The notes under the pieces are model-generated. The model did no database searches. It was not told where the DNA came from and worked only from the letters and a program-made list of their open reading frames with translations. This document shows positions 39,580 through 51,310 of a stretch of 64,000 nt of DNA, one piece after another; within the stretch, counting starts at the first letter, position 1; each line of letters starts with the position of its first letter. The translations under genes were made by a program, and so were the position numbers. Source of the stretch: Ipomoea triloba (taxonomy: Eukaryota; Streptophyta; Magnoliopsida; Solanales; Convolvulaceae); assembly GCF_003576645.1 (NCBI RefSeq), contig NC_044916.1:3693435-3757434 (forward strand). The letters are read 5' to 3'.

Positions 39580-40703
39580 TCAAATGTTCATACATAATAA
39601 AATATGATGGTAATACATATTACTTTTTTTTTTTCCTCAAGTAATGAAAAATTTTAAATATCAAAGAGACTTCATGAAATTTCAATTTCTCAAATTTTAA
39701 GAATTAAAAATTTAAAAACAAAAATTTCCACCAAGTAAATGAGAATTCACAGTTTTAAAAAATTATTGAGAAAAAAAAATAATTTTAGTGAACCAAACGG
39801 ATTGTTTGAATTTCATATAAGATTTTTTCTAGTGCTTTTAATGTGGTAGTCACTAGTCAATCACCTATCAACGTAGGACAATGGACATGAGGTATGTTCA
39901 TTGGATTCAAAGTATATATACTAATATACTAACTACCTTTATTTTAATAGGAAAATTAAATGAAGATACCTTCTATTGTATAAAATTGTGCTTTGAATTA
40001 TTTATTTATTTTAGTGTTAGGTAAAACTTTATCAAAATAAATTAATGATTTCTTATCATATCATATAATACCATATCATAAAAAACTACTGTATTAAATT
40101 ACATCAGTGTCATATTGTAATTGGTACAAATATATATAGGTGTTACACGTTATATCAAGTAGTATTGACATTAGTATTGACAGTACATTATACAACCACT
40201 ACATCTTATTAATATTATGTTGTAACTGATACGACAATATGCATGTACGTCAAGTTATACCATGTATTGTTGACGATATTCAATACAACTCTGATTGAGA
40301 AAATTAACTCATGGTCTTAAATATTTATACTTGCTCATTAAAACCTCCACGCAAATCTATGAAACCAATCTTTGTCCAACAATCATGCTGCCTAACCAAG
40401 GATCGAGCATCCTCGCGGATTCCGCTTCATATGTCGTAACAACCCCTAGACCCTAGGATGTCATGGCTGACATCAAGACGACCGAGAAACGACGTGACCT
40501 CCACTCTCTAACTAGGTAGTCTTTGGTTGACTCCGAATCTCCCGGGTACATCATCTAAACTCGTGCCTAGACGGTTGACCATCGGACTACATGTTTCGCC
40601 TTAAGTCTACACGACTGCACCACACCTTTTAGACTTAAAAGCTTGTACCAAGATCTAATATATCCATCAAACTCATTACACCTATTATGTGTTTATATTA
40701 TAT
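39580..40703. other. Intergenic DNA
   Basis: AT-rich up to about 40330, then a GC-richer stretch at about 40380-40640 with many CG dinucleotides and no clear open frame. It may be a degraded transposon. I could not identify it. Confidence 0.4.
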
Positions 40704-40708
40704 ATGTG

Positions 40709-41174
40709 TGATAGTGCTAAATACGGCAATACGGAAACTAAAATGGTAAAATATGATCTCTTATTATTGCAAAAGGGATCAAAGCCCGAGTTACAACGTG
40801 ACAAAGGCTCGAAGGGCTCGGTGGGTCGACAGTGGGCTTCCCTACTGTCCGAGCACACTTCAAGACTTAGTGTAGAATCTAGCCGAAAAAAGATCCCCCT
40901 CTCTCCTCATTAATGCGGTATTTATAAGATGGGAAAGTTGCGATCTCCGGGGCTCCGGCATGGCGAGCACGTGGCGTGCATGCGCTCGCCTCGCTCCATG
41001 CCCAAGCGGGAAGGAGCACGTGGCGGCCCTGGTACAACCACTGTCAACCACCCGAGGTCAAAACCGGTCTAAGGAAGTCGGACCGAACACCGGTCGGGCC
41101 GAGGGGCCGATCTTCCGACCGGGAAAAGGCTTATCTGAATAGCCTACCAGCGTAAGAGAATATTAACACTATCA
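40709..41174 (-). mobile_element. Solo LTR of a retrotransposon
   Basis: A 466-bp block begins TGATAGTGCTAAATAC and ends TATTAACACTATCA on the plus strand, so it has the TG...CA ends of an LTR. A 5-bp duplication ATGTG flanks it (40704-40708 and 41175-41179). The interior is GC-rich compared with its surroundings. On the minus strand CTTATAAATACC near 40917-40928 resembles a TATA box, which suggests minus orientation. No internal retrotransposon genes are present, consistent with recombination between two LTRs. The superfamily is not certain. Confidence 0.88.
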
Positions 41175-41179
41175 ATGTG

Positions 41180-44100
41180 AGTTGACACCATACTATTGAC
41201 TCTCATAGTAACAATATCTGTTACAACTTGTTATACTTGAAACTAATTAAAAAAAAAAAAGAAAAAGAAAAAAGAATATACTTTTATTTTACTAAACATA
41301 AGGGAGCTGAAACTCTGAAAGCACCACAACACCTAAGGGAGGGAGCAAGGCATTATTAATTGCATGAAGCAATTATTGTAACATTGAAGTTGAGAGATTA
41401 AAATTAAATGATATTACTACGTGTATTCTCAAAATTTATTTTTATTCTCAAATTTTTTATGTAAATTTTTTTTTTGGAATTTGCGTAATAAAAATAGCTT
41501 ATTATTATCTATCACATTAAAAAGTAAAAGTGAGTAGTATAATTTGAGAGTATATTTACTAAAACTCAAAAATAAATTATTGCCATATATGTAGCCATAT
41601 AGGTGAGTGAATTAATGCAACCCAAATATAATTTTGTAAAAAAGACTGTGCGGTCTGTATTTCTGTGCAGTGCGGATTACAGTATGTTTGCAGCATTTAT
41701 TTATTTAACCATTAAGGCAAGGTGAGGTCATCACCAACTGGCCATTTTCTTGCCCCAAGGTTGCATGTGCCACCACTGTTTCCATGTCCCTCTCATATGT
41801 TTCTATGTTTTTTTCAAGCCATAAGTACAATAAATCTTATAATGTGGTATACTCGTATATTTTATATGATTGTATCTTATATTTTGTTAAAAAGTATACA
41901 GAATATAATTGAAAAAAAAGGTCAAATAGACACTCAAACTTTAACTAAAAAATCAATTAACTCCCTCAATTTTTTAAAGGTGCAATTACACTAATGAACA
42001 ATTCATTTTGAAGCAATGAAGTTCAACAACCAGTAATTGACCTGCTATTACAGGTCATTGAGGATCCGGCCACTCTCCGGCGAAAACTTCAGACAAAACA
42101 GTGACCGGCAACCGGTCGACAGTCGCCGGTCAAGAAGAAAGAGAAGAGAAGGCGAAGGGTCGCCTTCTCCGGCGAGAAGGCGATCACAGGTCGCCATTCA
42201 ACCGGAGAAGGCAACCCAAATTTGGGTCTCAACTGGAGAAGGCAACCATTGTTGTCACTATTAAACATGTCAACCCTGTTGTCGTCATTTTATCACCCAT
42301 CACATCATCACATCAACAACTTACATGTGTTATGCTCGATTTGAGTGTCCAATCAATAGATGTCACGCACGTCAAATGCCAACATATTTTCATATTATGT
42401 TGCATTGCCACTTATTGTACATAGAGCATCCTAACTACGGTTTGAGGCTAATTCTTCATAACTTGTAGTGCCAATTGAAGCTTCCTAACCTCATATGACC
42501 GAACCCTTAGCTTCTTGATCTCATTAATACCTTCTACATATAGAATGCGTCTCAGTATAATTAAGTGTCGTAGACTAAAATCTGTACGAAAACTATATTT
42601 GATAATGTGTACGTATGTGTTTGTGTTGTGAATTAGCCCCTAATGAATTATTTATATTGACGCAAATGGACCTGAAGGTGGAAATTGACCATAAAAGTGA
42701 ATAAAAATATGACACATGTAATTTTATAATTGTTCTTTCAAACCAATAATAAACTCTTCTCATGACTTAACTTGTACCAATAAAATTATCCAAATTTATA
42801 ATATCAAATTGTCAAAAAGTATGTTATTTTAGTATCAAAAGTACATCATCATAACATTAATAATTAAGTAATAGAGTATGTACTGTGTGATATTGTCTTA
42901 CACGAAACATGAAATATTTTTTAGTTAAAATATAATTAATATTTCTCTATGCACTAATAAAAAGTACTATATTTTAATTACACAGTATTATGTGTCTCAC
43001 AGTGAGACGGTCTTACACAAGACTTATATATAATTAATTTATTTGACCATGAAAGGAGTGGCTAAGTGAATGGAGCATTACGCTCTTAGTCTTGCATCAG
43101 AACATCACAAGTTTAATTACTGCCAACACCTTCTCGTTCAAATCCTTTAATTTGCACCGGGTCTTCCGTGTGGTTTACCTCTCTTATATAATTTCTGAAT
43201 TATTATACAGGAACGAGGGTTACCTCTCAATGAGTGACTATGAGTTTCTCTTATCTAAAAAATAATAATCAATTTTTTAATTATTATTTGGCACTAAATT
43301 ATAAAAATATGCATTATTTAAAAAAAATACACATTCATGGTACAGTCATACACGCATTAAATAGCATATAAAACTACATAAACTAACATGGTATCTTTTT
43401 ATACATTTAATTAAATGAATAGAAGATTCAACTTATAATTTATAAATATAAAACATAGTGATATTTTTTTATAAGAATAATAATACATTTTCTCTTGATT
43501 TTATATATTAATTTTATTTTTTACGTGATATTTGATTAATAAGTATATTTCATTTTTTAATGTCGAGTAGGCCAGTCAGTTTATGGCGATTGGCGATGGA
43601 CAAAAAAAAATCATGTTACCGCGGCACAATTTTCACTATCTAATGTAACGACAATATATAATCCATATTTAATTAATAAATACATTTTTGTTTTTAACGT
43701 GAAATGGGGTAGACTAATTAATGATAATCAATAAATTAAAAGAATTTTATTGATAAGAAAGATACTTAAAAAATTTGACCCTTATAACAACATCCTAACA
43801 AATTTAATGTCATATCAAGAGAAAAAATAATACGTAGAATATTCTTATAAATTTATAATGCTTTATTATAAAATATTTTTCAAAATTAATATTCTATGGC
43901 TCCATTATTTACTTCTTTTTTTTTTAGTGCTAACGGCTAAGTGTACAAATTTCAATTGGCCACATGGGCACGTGGTGAACGCTTTTTAATTGTCTTTTGC
44001 ATTGTGTACTTCAATTTATTTCCTCCATATTATATTGACTTCATATTTTTAAAATCTAAATTGTATTTAAATATGATAAAATCATATTTCTTTTTCGTTC

Positions 44101-45180
44101 TTCAATTATATTATTATTAGACCTGTCACTTTTCTTATAATAATTGTTTACAAAGTGGGTATTTTTCTTCCTCAAATTATATGCGTTGTAGTTTCTTTAA
44201 TACAACTTTAATAGATTCTAATGACAAAAAAATTACTTCGCAAATAAGTAACGATGAAAAATAAGAACAAGTATAATTGAGAGAGGAGGCAACCCCAACC
44301 GAATTGGTCGAGTTGTTGGGTTAGTAACCACAAAGTTTCAAAATTAACTCATTTTGAAAGATGCCTAATAACCTTCTTAGTTTCAATTAATCTGTTATGG
44401 AGAATCTAAGTTGATTTTCCTCGTATTTCTTTACCAGCTAAGATCACAAGACGCGTTTCACGCATCTTACATCTGAACAGCTTTTTACATGTCGAGCAAC
44501 CACTCCATATTATGTTACATCTGCAGCTTTTTATACTATGGTGAAGCTGAGCACTTGAGCAGCAATAATTAACAAATTATTGCCAACATTAATTAATTAA
44601 TTAATAATAATAATAATAATAATATTTGCTCAATAAACTCCACGTACATTATTTCGTTTAGATTTTTTTCCCTTTTCTGGCATAAAAACTATCGTACATA
44701 ATTTTTTGGCATAATGTTTGGATTTGCTATTTTGTTAGGTAATGTTTGAGTTTCTTAAATTGAATTGAATATCAAACTGAAATCGAACTGTAATGTTAAA
44801 TTGAATGGTTTCATTTTTTCGAGATCGAACCGAAATTGAAAAAATTGAATTGAATACCGAAATGCTCATCCCATTTAAAATGTTATAATTATCAAGCTAA
44901 CAAACTGATCAATTTTGTTAAAATTGCTCCCAGTATAATAATATTTTAACATTAAATACTAGAAAAAAGCTCCTTATCAAAAATCTCGTTTAAAATTTAC
45001 TTTCTGAGTAGGATAAGCGTTATAAAACATATTAGGAAAAAAAATATTCTGTTGCAGCATAAATATACTGTACTTTTCACGTGTAACAATATGATTTTTT
45101 TAAAATTTTGTTAGTTTTTATTTTTATAGTGTATATAATTATGTATATTCTTTGCATCATCTTTATATTCCCGCACCCCC
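41180..45180. other. Repeat-rich intergenic region upstream of callose synthase 12
   Basis: No gene supported. At about 41925-42260 a segment starting GGTCAAATAGACACTCAAAC and then a GC-rich CCGG/GGCGAGAAGG-rich part resembles one arm and interior of a MULE-like element. At about 43036-43270 and 44281-44400 there are SINE-like phrases (GTGGCTAAGTGAATGG, GGTCGAGTTGTTGGG) without clear ends. The phrase GTGAGACGGTCTTACACAAG at about 43001 recurs in the MUCI70 intron. Confidence 0.4.
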
Positions 45181-45421
45181 ATAATGCCATGTTTGATATC
45201 ACAGTTTTTCACTTGTCATTTTGCCCCGGGGCCCCACTCAGAGCGCATTACTACCCAAGAGAGACGCATCCTCACTCGCGCCCTTGGAGATTGGTCTTCA
45301 CGCACCGCAAATTGTAACCCCCACGTATCATCAATTCATCATTCTTCTTCTTCAACCTTCAATCAGTAAACCACGCCAACAAAGCCTCAAAGGTCTCGCC
45401 TTTTTCCCCGTTTTTTCAGTT

Positions 45422-45528
45422 ATGCCCTTATCTTAGTACCCACAGCGTTTGTTTGAGTTATGTATCTATATGTGTATCTATATGTGTGTGTATAGATGCA
45501 TAAACCCACAGTTTTGGTACTACGTTAG
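45422..45528 (+). promoter_or_regulatory. Three short upstream ORFs before callose synthase 12
   Basis: If transcribed, the leader contains complete uORFs at 45422-45436 (4 codons plus stop), 45460-45495 (11 codons) and 45496-45528 (10 codons). They are separate from the two-codon uORF at 45605. The true transcription start is not visible, so some may lie outside the mRNA. Confidence 0.4.
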
Positions 45529-45604
45529 CTGCTTCAGGGTTTCTGGGTTCGAGAATTCGGGGTTTTTAAGGAGACCCGTGGGGTTGAATTTGTCGAAGGA
45601 GCAA

Positions 45605-45613
45605 ATGCGATGA
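45605..45613 (+). promoter_or_regulatory. Two-codon uORF overlapping the callose synthase start
   Basis: ATG CGA TGA: a minimal upstream ORF whose stop codon overlaps the main ATG (45610-45612) by two bases. Ribosomes starting here would stop at the main start codon, which could reduce or delay initiation. Confidence 0.55.
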
Positions 45614-48600
45614 ATCTCCGGCAGCGTAGTATGTCCACGCGCCGCCGGGACGAGGCGGCGGCGGTGGCGGAGTTCAACATCATTCCGATTCATAACTTGT
45701 TAACCGACCACCCGTCTCTCCGGTACCCGGAAGTCCGGTCGGCGGCGGCGGCGCTCCGCTTCGTGGGGGACCTCCGGAAACCGCCGTTCGTGGCGTGGCG
45801 AGATTCCATGGATCTTCTGGACTGGCTAGGAATCTTCTTCGGGTTCCAAGATGACAGTGTGAAGAATCAGAGAGAGCATTTGGTCCTCCATCTCTCAAAT
45901 TCCCAAATGCGCCAATCGCCGCCGGCGGCCCCGGACCGCCTGGACCAAAATACCCTCCACCATTTCCGCAAGAAGCTCCTCAAGAACTACTCCTCCTGGT
46001 GCTCTTTTCACTGCAAAAAATCCCAAATCCGGCTCCCCAGGAACCGCCAGGGCCCGGAGAATCTCCGCCGTGAGCTTTTGTATGTATCCCTCTTTTTGCT
46101 AATTTGGGGTGAGGCTGCTAATGTCCGTTTTGTCCCTGAATGTTTATGCTTTATATTTCATCATATGGCTATGGAACTTAATTATATTCTTGATGGTCAA
46201 ATTGATGAGCAAACTGGGCAGCCTTATATTCCCTGGACTTGTAAGCAATTTGGGTTCTTGGATTGTGTTGTTACACCTATATATAATGCGATTAGGCGCG
46301 AGGTCGAGAGGAGTAGGAATGGGACGGCTCCCCATTCGGCTTGGAGGAATTATGATGATATAAATGAGTATTTTTGGAGTAGGAGGTGTTTCAAGAAGTT
46401 GAAATGGCCTCTCGATTCGTCGTGTAGCTTTTTCTCCCTCGACGAGGAGCGGAGAGTGGGGAAGACGGGGTTTGTGGAGCAGAGGACGTTTTGGAATGTG
46501 TTTAGGAGTTTCGATAGGTTGTGGGTGTTGTTGATCTTGTTCTTTCAGGCGGCGGCTATTGTTGCTTGGGAAGGGACGGAGTATCCGTGGGAGGCTCTCG
46601 AGAGGCGGGATGTGCAGGTGGAGTTGCTATCGGTTTTCATAACGTGGGCTGGGTTGAGGTTTGTGCAGTCGGTTCTTGATGCCGGGACTCAGTATAGTTT
46701 GGTCTCGAGAGAGACTATGTGGGTGTGCGTGAGGATGGTGTTGAAGAGTTTAGTTGCTGCTGCTTGGACGGTTGTGTTTGGGGTGTTTTATGCGAGGATT
46801 TGGAGCCAGAAGAATGCTGATAGGAGGTGGTCGGATGAAGCTGATGATAGGATTATCGTGTTTCTGAAAACCGCTCTCGTGTTTATAACCCCGGAGGTGC
46901 TTGCTCTGATTCTCTTTGTTCTTCCGTGGATCCGAAATCTGCTGGAAAAAGCAAACATTCCGTTTATGTACTTGGTAACGTGGTGGTTTTACAGTCATAT
47001 ATATGTTGGCAGAGGGCTTAGGGAAGGACTAATCAATAACATAAAGTACACGCTATTCTGGATTGTGGTTCTGGCTTCAAAATTCTCGTTTAGTTATTTT
47101 CTTCAGATAAAGCCCCTGGTCACCCCGACAAAGGCTCTTTTGGATCTCAACAATACTCCGAATGTGCACTATAAGTGGCACGAATTCTTTGGTAGCACCA
47201 ACGAATTTGCGGTTGTAATGTTGTGGCTTCCGGTTGTTCTAATATATCTTGTGGATTTGCAAATCTGGTATACAGTGTTTTCTTCGGTTGTTGGGGGCAC
47301 AATCGGGTTGTTCTCACATATAGGCGAGATTCGAAACATTGAACAGCTTAGACTCCGGTTCCAATTCTTTGCGAGTGCGTTGCAGTTCAATTTGATGCCC
47401 GAAGATCAGAGAACAATTGCTAAGGCTACGCTGGTTCAGAAATTGCGGGATGCAATCCATCGGCTGAAACTGAGGTATGGGTTTGGACAGCCGTACAAGA
47501 AGATTGAATCGAGCCAGGTGGAAGCCACTAGGTTTGCGTTGATATGGAACGAGATAATCATAGCTATGAGGGAAGAGGACCTCGTTAGTGATCAAGAGCT
47601 CGAGCTACTAGAATTGCCGCCCAACTGTTGGGATATTAAGGTTATTCGATGGCCGTGTGTTCTCCTGTGTAATGAGCTGCTGCTCGCTCTTAGCCACGCA
47701 ACGGAGTTGGGGGAGGCTCCCGACCAGTGGGTGTGGTTTAGGATATGCAAGAACGAGTATAGGCGGTGCGCTGTTATCGAGGCGTATGACAGCATCAAAT
47801 TCCTGCTTCTAGAGCTCGTTAAATATGATACCGAAGAGCACTCCATCGTCACGAAACTGTTTATGGATATCGACGATTGCCTCCGCTTTGAAAAATTCAC
47901 AAAGGCGTACAAGACAACGGTTTTGCCTCAGATTCACGAGAAGCTAGTATCTCTCGTTGGGCTCCTGCTCTCTCCGAAGCAGGACTTGAGTAAGGTCGTG
48001 AATGTAATGCAAGCACTGTACGAGCTTTCGGTTCGGGATTTCCCAAAAGTGAAGAAGCCCGTGGCACAGTTGAGGCAGGAAGGTCTCGCGCCTCTTAACC
48101 AGGATACAACCACCGGGTTTCTGTTTGAAAACGCTGTTGTGTTCCCCGACATTCAAGATGCTTTCTTTTATAGGCAACTACGTCGTCTGCAGGCAATTCT
48201 AACTTCCCGAGATTCAATGCATAATGTTCCGAAAAATATTGAAGCTAGACGGCGTATGGCTTTCTTCAGCAACTCACTTTTTATGAATATCCCGCGAGCT
48301 ACCCAGGTCGAGAAAATGATGGCCTTCAGTGTCTTGACTCCTTACTATGACGAAGAAGTAATATATGGCAAAGAAAGTCTCCGAAGTGAAAATCAAGATG
48401 GTATCTCTATCATATTTTACCTCCAGAAGATTTATGAAGATGAATGGGAGAATTTCTTAGAACGAATGCGTAGAGAAGGAATGAACGACGATAATGAGAT
48501 ATGGACTTCCAAAATAAGGGAACTTCGTCTCTGGGCATCGTATAGGGGCCAGACATTATCTCGGACCGTTAGAGGAATGATGTATTATTACCGGGCTCTT

Positions 48601-50913
48601 AAGATGCTTGCTTTCCTCGACTCTGCAGCGGAGGTGGACATAAGGCATGGGTCAGTCGATATAGGTTCACTGAACCAAAACAACGGCTTTGATGGGTTAG
48701 CCTGTGGAAATCCTGCCTCTTCTCGGAATCTCCACCGAGCAAGTAGCAGTGTGACACTTCTTTTTAGAGGGCACGAGTTTGGTGCTGCTCTAATGAAATT
48801 CACTTATGTGGTGACCTGCCAGGTCTACGGGATTCAGAAGGCAAAGGGCGATCCACGTGCCGAGGAGATATCATACTTGATGAGGAATTATGAAGCGCTC
48901 CGTGTTGCTTATGTTGACGAGGTTCACTTGGGTAGAGATGGCGTGCAGTATTTCTCTGTGTTAGTGAAGTACGATCAACAGTTGAAGAGAGAGGTGGAAA
49001 TCTATCGCATAAAGTTGCCCGGGCCACTGAAGCTCGGGGAGGGCAAACCCGAGAATCAAAATCATGCCATTATCTTCACTAGAGGCGAGGCAGTTCAAAC
49101 GATCGACATGAACCAAGATAACTACTTTGAGGAGGCACTCAAGATGCGGAATCTATTGGAGGAATTTAAAATCTATCACGGAATCAGGAAGCCTACTATT
49201 CTCGGGGTTCGTGAAAACATCTTTACCGGTTCGGTGTCGTCTCTCGCTTGGTTCATGTCTGCTCAGGAAACAAGTTTCGTGACACTGGGGCAGCGTGTTC
49301 TGGCTAATCCTCTTAAGGTACGTATGCACTATGGTCATCCCGACGTCTTTGATAGGTTCTGGTTCTTGTCTCGGGGCGGCATTAGCAAGGCTTCGAGGGT
49401 GATCAATATCAGTGAAGACATATTTGCGGGTTTTAATTGTACACTTCGAGGCGGCAATGTGACCCACCATGAATACATACAAGTCGGTAAAGGAAGGGAT
49501 GTTGGGTTGAATCAGATTTCGATGTTCGAGGCTAAGGTTGCTAGTGGCAATGGCGAGCAAGTTTTGAGCCGAGATGTGTACAGGTTGGGGCACCGACTAG
49601 ATTTCTTTCGCATGCTTTCTTTCTTCTACACGACCGTGGGGTTCTTCTTCAACAACATGATGGTAGTAATCATGGTATACGCGTTCCTGTGGGGCCGCCT
49701 ATACCTTGCGCTCAGTGGCGTTGAAGATTACGCGAGAAGCAATGCCACCAACAACAAAGCCCTCGGGGCAATTTTAAATCAACAGTTTGTAATCCAGATC
49801 GGTGCATTTACCGCCCTTCCAATGATTGTCGAGAACTCTCTGGAGCATGGATTCCTTTCGTCAGTTTGGGATTTTATAACGATGCAGTTGCAGCTTTCTT
49901 CGCTATTTTATACCTTCTCGATGGGAACTCGTGCACATTTCTTTGGCCGGACCATTCTGCACGGGGGTGCCAAGTATCGAGCAACTGGCCGAGGCTTCGT
50001 GGTTTCGCACAAAAGGTTTGCCGAGAATTACAGATTGTATGCTCGCAGCCATTTCGTAAAGGGGATCGAACTCGGTGTGATTCTTATAGTGTATGCTTCG
50101 AATAGCCCGTTGGCTAAGAATACTTTTGTGTATATAGCTATGACTATCTCGAGCTGGTTCCTTGTGCTATCGTGGATTATGGCTCCTTTCGCTTTCAATC
50201 CCACGGGGTTTGACTGGCTGAATACCGTTTACGACTTCGATGATTTCATGAATTGGATTTGGTATAACCGAGGGGTGTTTGCAAAAGCCGATCAGAGCTG
50301 GGAAACGTGGTGGTATGAGGAGCAGGAACACTTGAGAGCGACGGGTCTTTGGGGAAAACTGCTCGAGATTATCTTAGACCTTCGTTTTTTCTTTTTCCAG
50401 TACGGGATTGTGTACCACCTGCAAATAACCGGCGACGACACGAGAATTTCGGTTTACTTGCTGTCTTGGATCTACATGGTTGCAGCCGTGGCGATTTATA
50501 TCGCCATTGCATATGCCAAGGACAAATACGCCATGAACCAGCACATATATTACCGAGTCGTGCAGTTGCTCGTCATCGTGATCACGGTACTCGTTATTGT
50601 TTTATTGCTGGAGTTCACGAAGTTTTCGGTTCTCGACTTCATTACTAGTTTCTTGGCGTTTATACCCACGGGGTGGGGTATCATCCAAATTGCCCTCGTG
50701 CTGCGGCCCTTTCTGGAGACTAGCGTGGTTTGGGAAACTGTTGTATCCTTGGCCCGTCTTTATGATATGATATTTGGACTAATCGTCTTGGCTCCTTTGG
50801 CATTCCTATCTTGGATGCCCGGGTTTCAATCCATGCAAACGAGGATACTCTTCAACGAGGCTTTCAGCAGAGGGCTTCAGATTTCTCGGATACTCACAGC
50901 CAAATCTTCATAA
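45610..50913 (+). CDS. CALS12: Callose synthase 12 (GSL5/PMR4 type)
   Basis: Makes callose (beta-1,3-glucan) from UDP-glucose at the plasma membrane. In Arabidopsis the ortholog lays down wound and pathogen-induced papillary callose. The 1,767-residue product is one uninterrupted exon, as expected for the CALS11/CALS12 branch, unlike the roughly 40-exon relatives. It begins NIIPIHNLLTDHPSLRYPEVR and runs through the FKS1-like N-terminal domain (about 130-250), N-terminal membrane segments (about 290-560), RLRFQFFASALQFNLMP (about 580) and a large cytosolic catalytic loop. The loop contains WASYRGQTLSRTVRGMMYYY, GEGKPENQNHAIIFTRGEAV (about 1140) and YGHPDVFDRFWFLSRGGISK. GTRAHFFGRTILHGGAKYRA (about 1440) and further membrane segments follow. 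It ends with SWMPGFQSMQTRILFNEAFS. No residue is obviously missing. There is a 3'UTR intron. Confidence 0.97.
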   Translation: MNLRQRSMSTRRRDEAAAVAEFNIIPIHNLLTDHPSLRYPEVRSAAAALRFVGDLRKPPFVAWRDSMDLLDWLGIFFGFQDDSVKNQREHLVLHLSNSQMRQSPPAAPDRLDQNTLHHFRKKLLKNYSSWCSFHCKKSQIRLPRNRQGPENLRRELLYVSLFLLIWGEAANVRFVPECLCFIFHHMAMELNYILDGQIDEQTGQPYIPWTCKQFGFLDCVVTPIYNAIRREVERSRNGTAPHSAWRNYDDINEYFWSRRCFKKLKWPLDSSCSFFSLDEERRVGKTGFVEQRTFWNVFRSFDRLWVLLILFFQAAAIVAWEGTEYPWEALERRDVQVELLSVFITWAGLRFVQSVLDAGTQYSLVSRETMWVCVRMVLKSLVAAAWTVVFGVFYARIWSQKNADRRWSDEADDRIIVFLKTALVFITPEVLALILFVLPWIRNLLEKANIPFMYLVTWWFYSHIYVGRGLREGLINNIKYTLFWIVVLASKFSFSYFLQIKPLVTPTKALLDLNNTPNVHYKWHEFFGSTNEFAVVMLWLPVVLIYLVDLQIWYTVFSSVVGGTIGLFSHIGEIRNIEQLRLRFQFFASALQFNLMPEDQRTIAKATLVQKLRDAIHRLKLRYGFGQPYKKIESSQVEATRFALIWNEIIIAMREEDLVSDQELELLELPPNCWDIKVIRWPCVLLCNELLLALSHATELGEAPDQWVWFRICKNEYRRCAVIEAYDSIKFLLLELVKYDTEEHSIVTKLFMDIDDCLRFEKFTKAYKTTVLPQIHEKLVSLVGLLLSPKQDLSKVVNVMQALYELSVRDFPKVKKPVAQLRQEGLAPLNQDTTTGFLFENAVVFPDIQDAFFYRQLRRLQAILTSRDSMHNVPKNIEARRRMAFFSNSLFMNIPRATQVEKMMAFSVLTPYYDEEVIYGKESLRSENQDGISIIFYLQKIYEDEWENFLERMRREGMNDDNEIWTSKIRELRLWASYRGQTLSRTVRGMMYYYRALKMLAFLDSAAEVDIRHGSVDIGSLNQNNGFDGLACGNPASSRNLHRASSSVTLLFRGHEFGAALMKFTYVVTCQVYGIQKAKGDPRAEEISYLMRNYEALRVAYVDEVHLGRDGVQYFSVLVKYDQQLKREVEIYRIKLPGPLKLGEGKPENQNHAIIFTRGEAVQTIDMNQDNYFEEALKMRNLLEEFKIYHGIRKPTILGVRENIFTGSVSSLAWFMSAQETSFVTLGQRVLANPLKVRMHYGHPDVFDRFWFLSRGGISKASRVINISEDIFAGFNCTLRGGNVTHHEYIQVGKGRDVGLNQISMFEAKVASGNGEQVLSRDVYRLGHRLDFFRMLSFFYTTVGFFFNNMMVVIMVYAFLWGRLYLALSGVEDYARSNATNNKALGAILNQQFVIQIGAFTALPMIVENSLEHGFLSSVWDFITMQLQLSSLFYTFSMGTRAHFFGRTILHGGAKYRATGRGFVVSHKRFAENYRLYARSHFVKGIELGVILIVYASNSPLAKNTFVYIAMTISSWFLVLSWIMAPFAFNPTGFDWLNTVYDFDDFMNWIWYNRGVFAKADQSWETWWYEEQEHLRATGLWGKLLEIILDLRFFFFQYGIVYHLQITGDDTRISVYLLSWIYMVAAVAIYIAIAYAKDKYAMNQHIYYRVVQLLVIVITVLVIVLLLEFTKFSVLDFITSFLAFIPTGWGIIQIALVLRPFLETSVVWETVVSLARLYDMIFGLIVLAPLAFLSWMPGFQSMQTRILFNEAFSRGLQISRILTAKSS

Positions 50914-50919
50914 TCTCAG

Positions 50920-51310
50920 GTAATTTTTTTCTTTCTTTCCCATTTTTGCATTTTTTCTATCGAACATATTTTTTGGTGCCTTTATTGTTTTGGATATTTT
51001 AATTGCATAGCTCACTTCTTTCATGATCGTGTTCTGTTCTAATGTTGGTTTTTAAATTTTAATTCATCAATATAAACACTTTTACATGTTCTATTAGAGC
51101 TAAACGATTATTCTGCTTATAAACTTAATCTCATCAAAGATACGTGATCCAGACTTAGTCCTATGTTTTTCTTACATGTTCCTCGATTTTTGTCCTATAA
51201 AAAACGAGAATGTTGTCTTTAAGCCCGAAGCTAGTACCATACATGATTTGATTTGCGTTTTTGGAGCACGTTCATTAATTTCCTCCTCGCATATAATTCC
51301 TTATCATCAG
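50920..51310 (+). other. 3'UTR intron of callose synthase 12
   Basis: The donor GTAATTTT lies seven bases after the stop codon and an acceptor ATCATCAG ends at 51310. The intervening sequence is T-rich like other introns here. A stop followed so closely by an intron is within the distance that usually spares a transcript from nonsense-mediated decay. The 3'UTR then runs to about 51700. Confidence 0.55.

Noticed and set aside
40860..41142. Frames inside the solo LTR
   Set aside because: They sit in a non-coding LTR with defined ends and flanking duplication.
42037..42424. GC-rich frames at about 42 kb
   Set aside because: Low-complexity Arg/Ser text in a transposon-like segment. No homology and no splice support.
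49153..49593. 146-codon minus-strand frame within callose synthase 12
   Set aside because: Antisense shadow of a highly conserved coding region.
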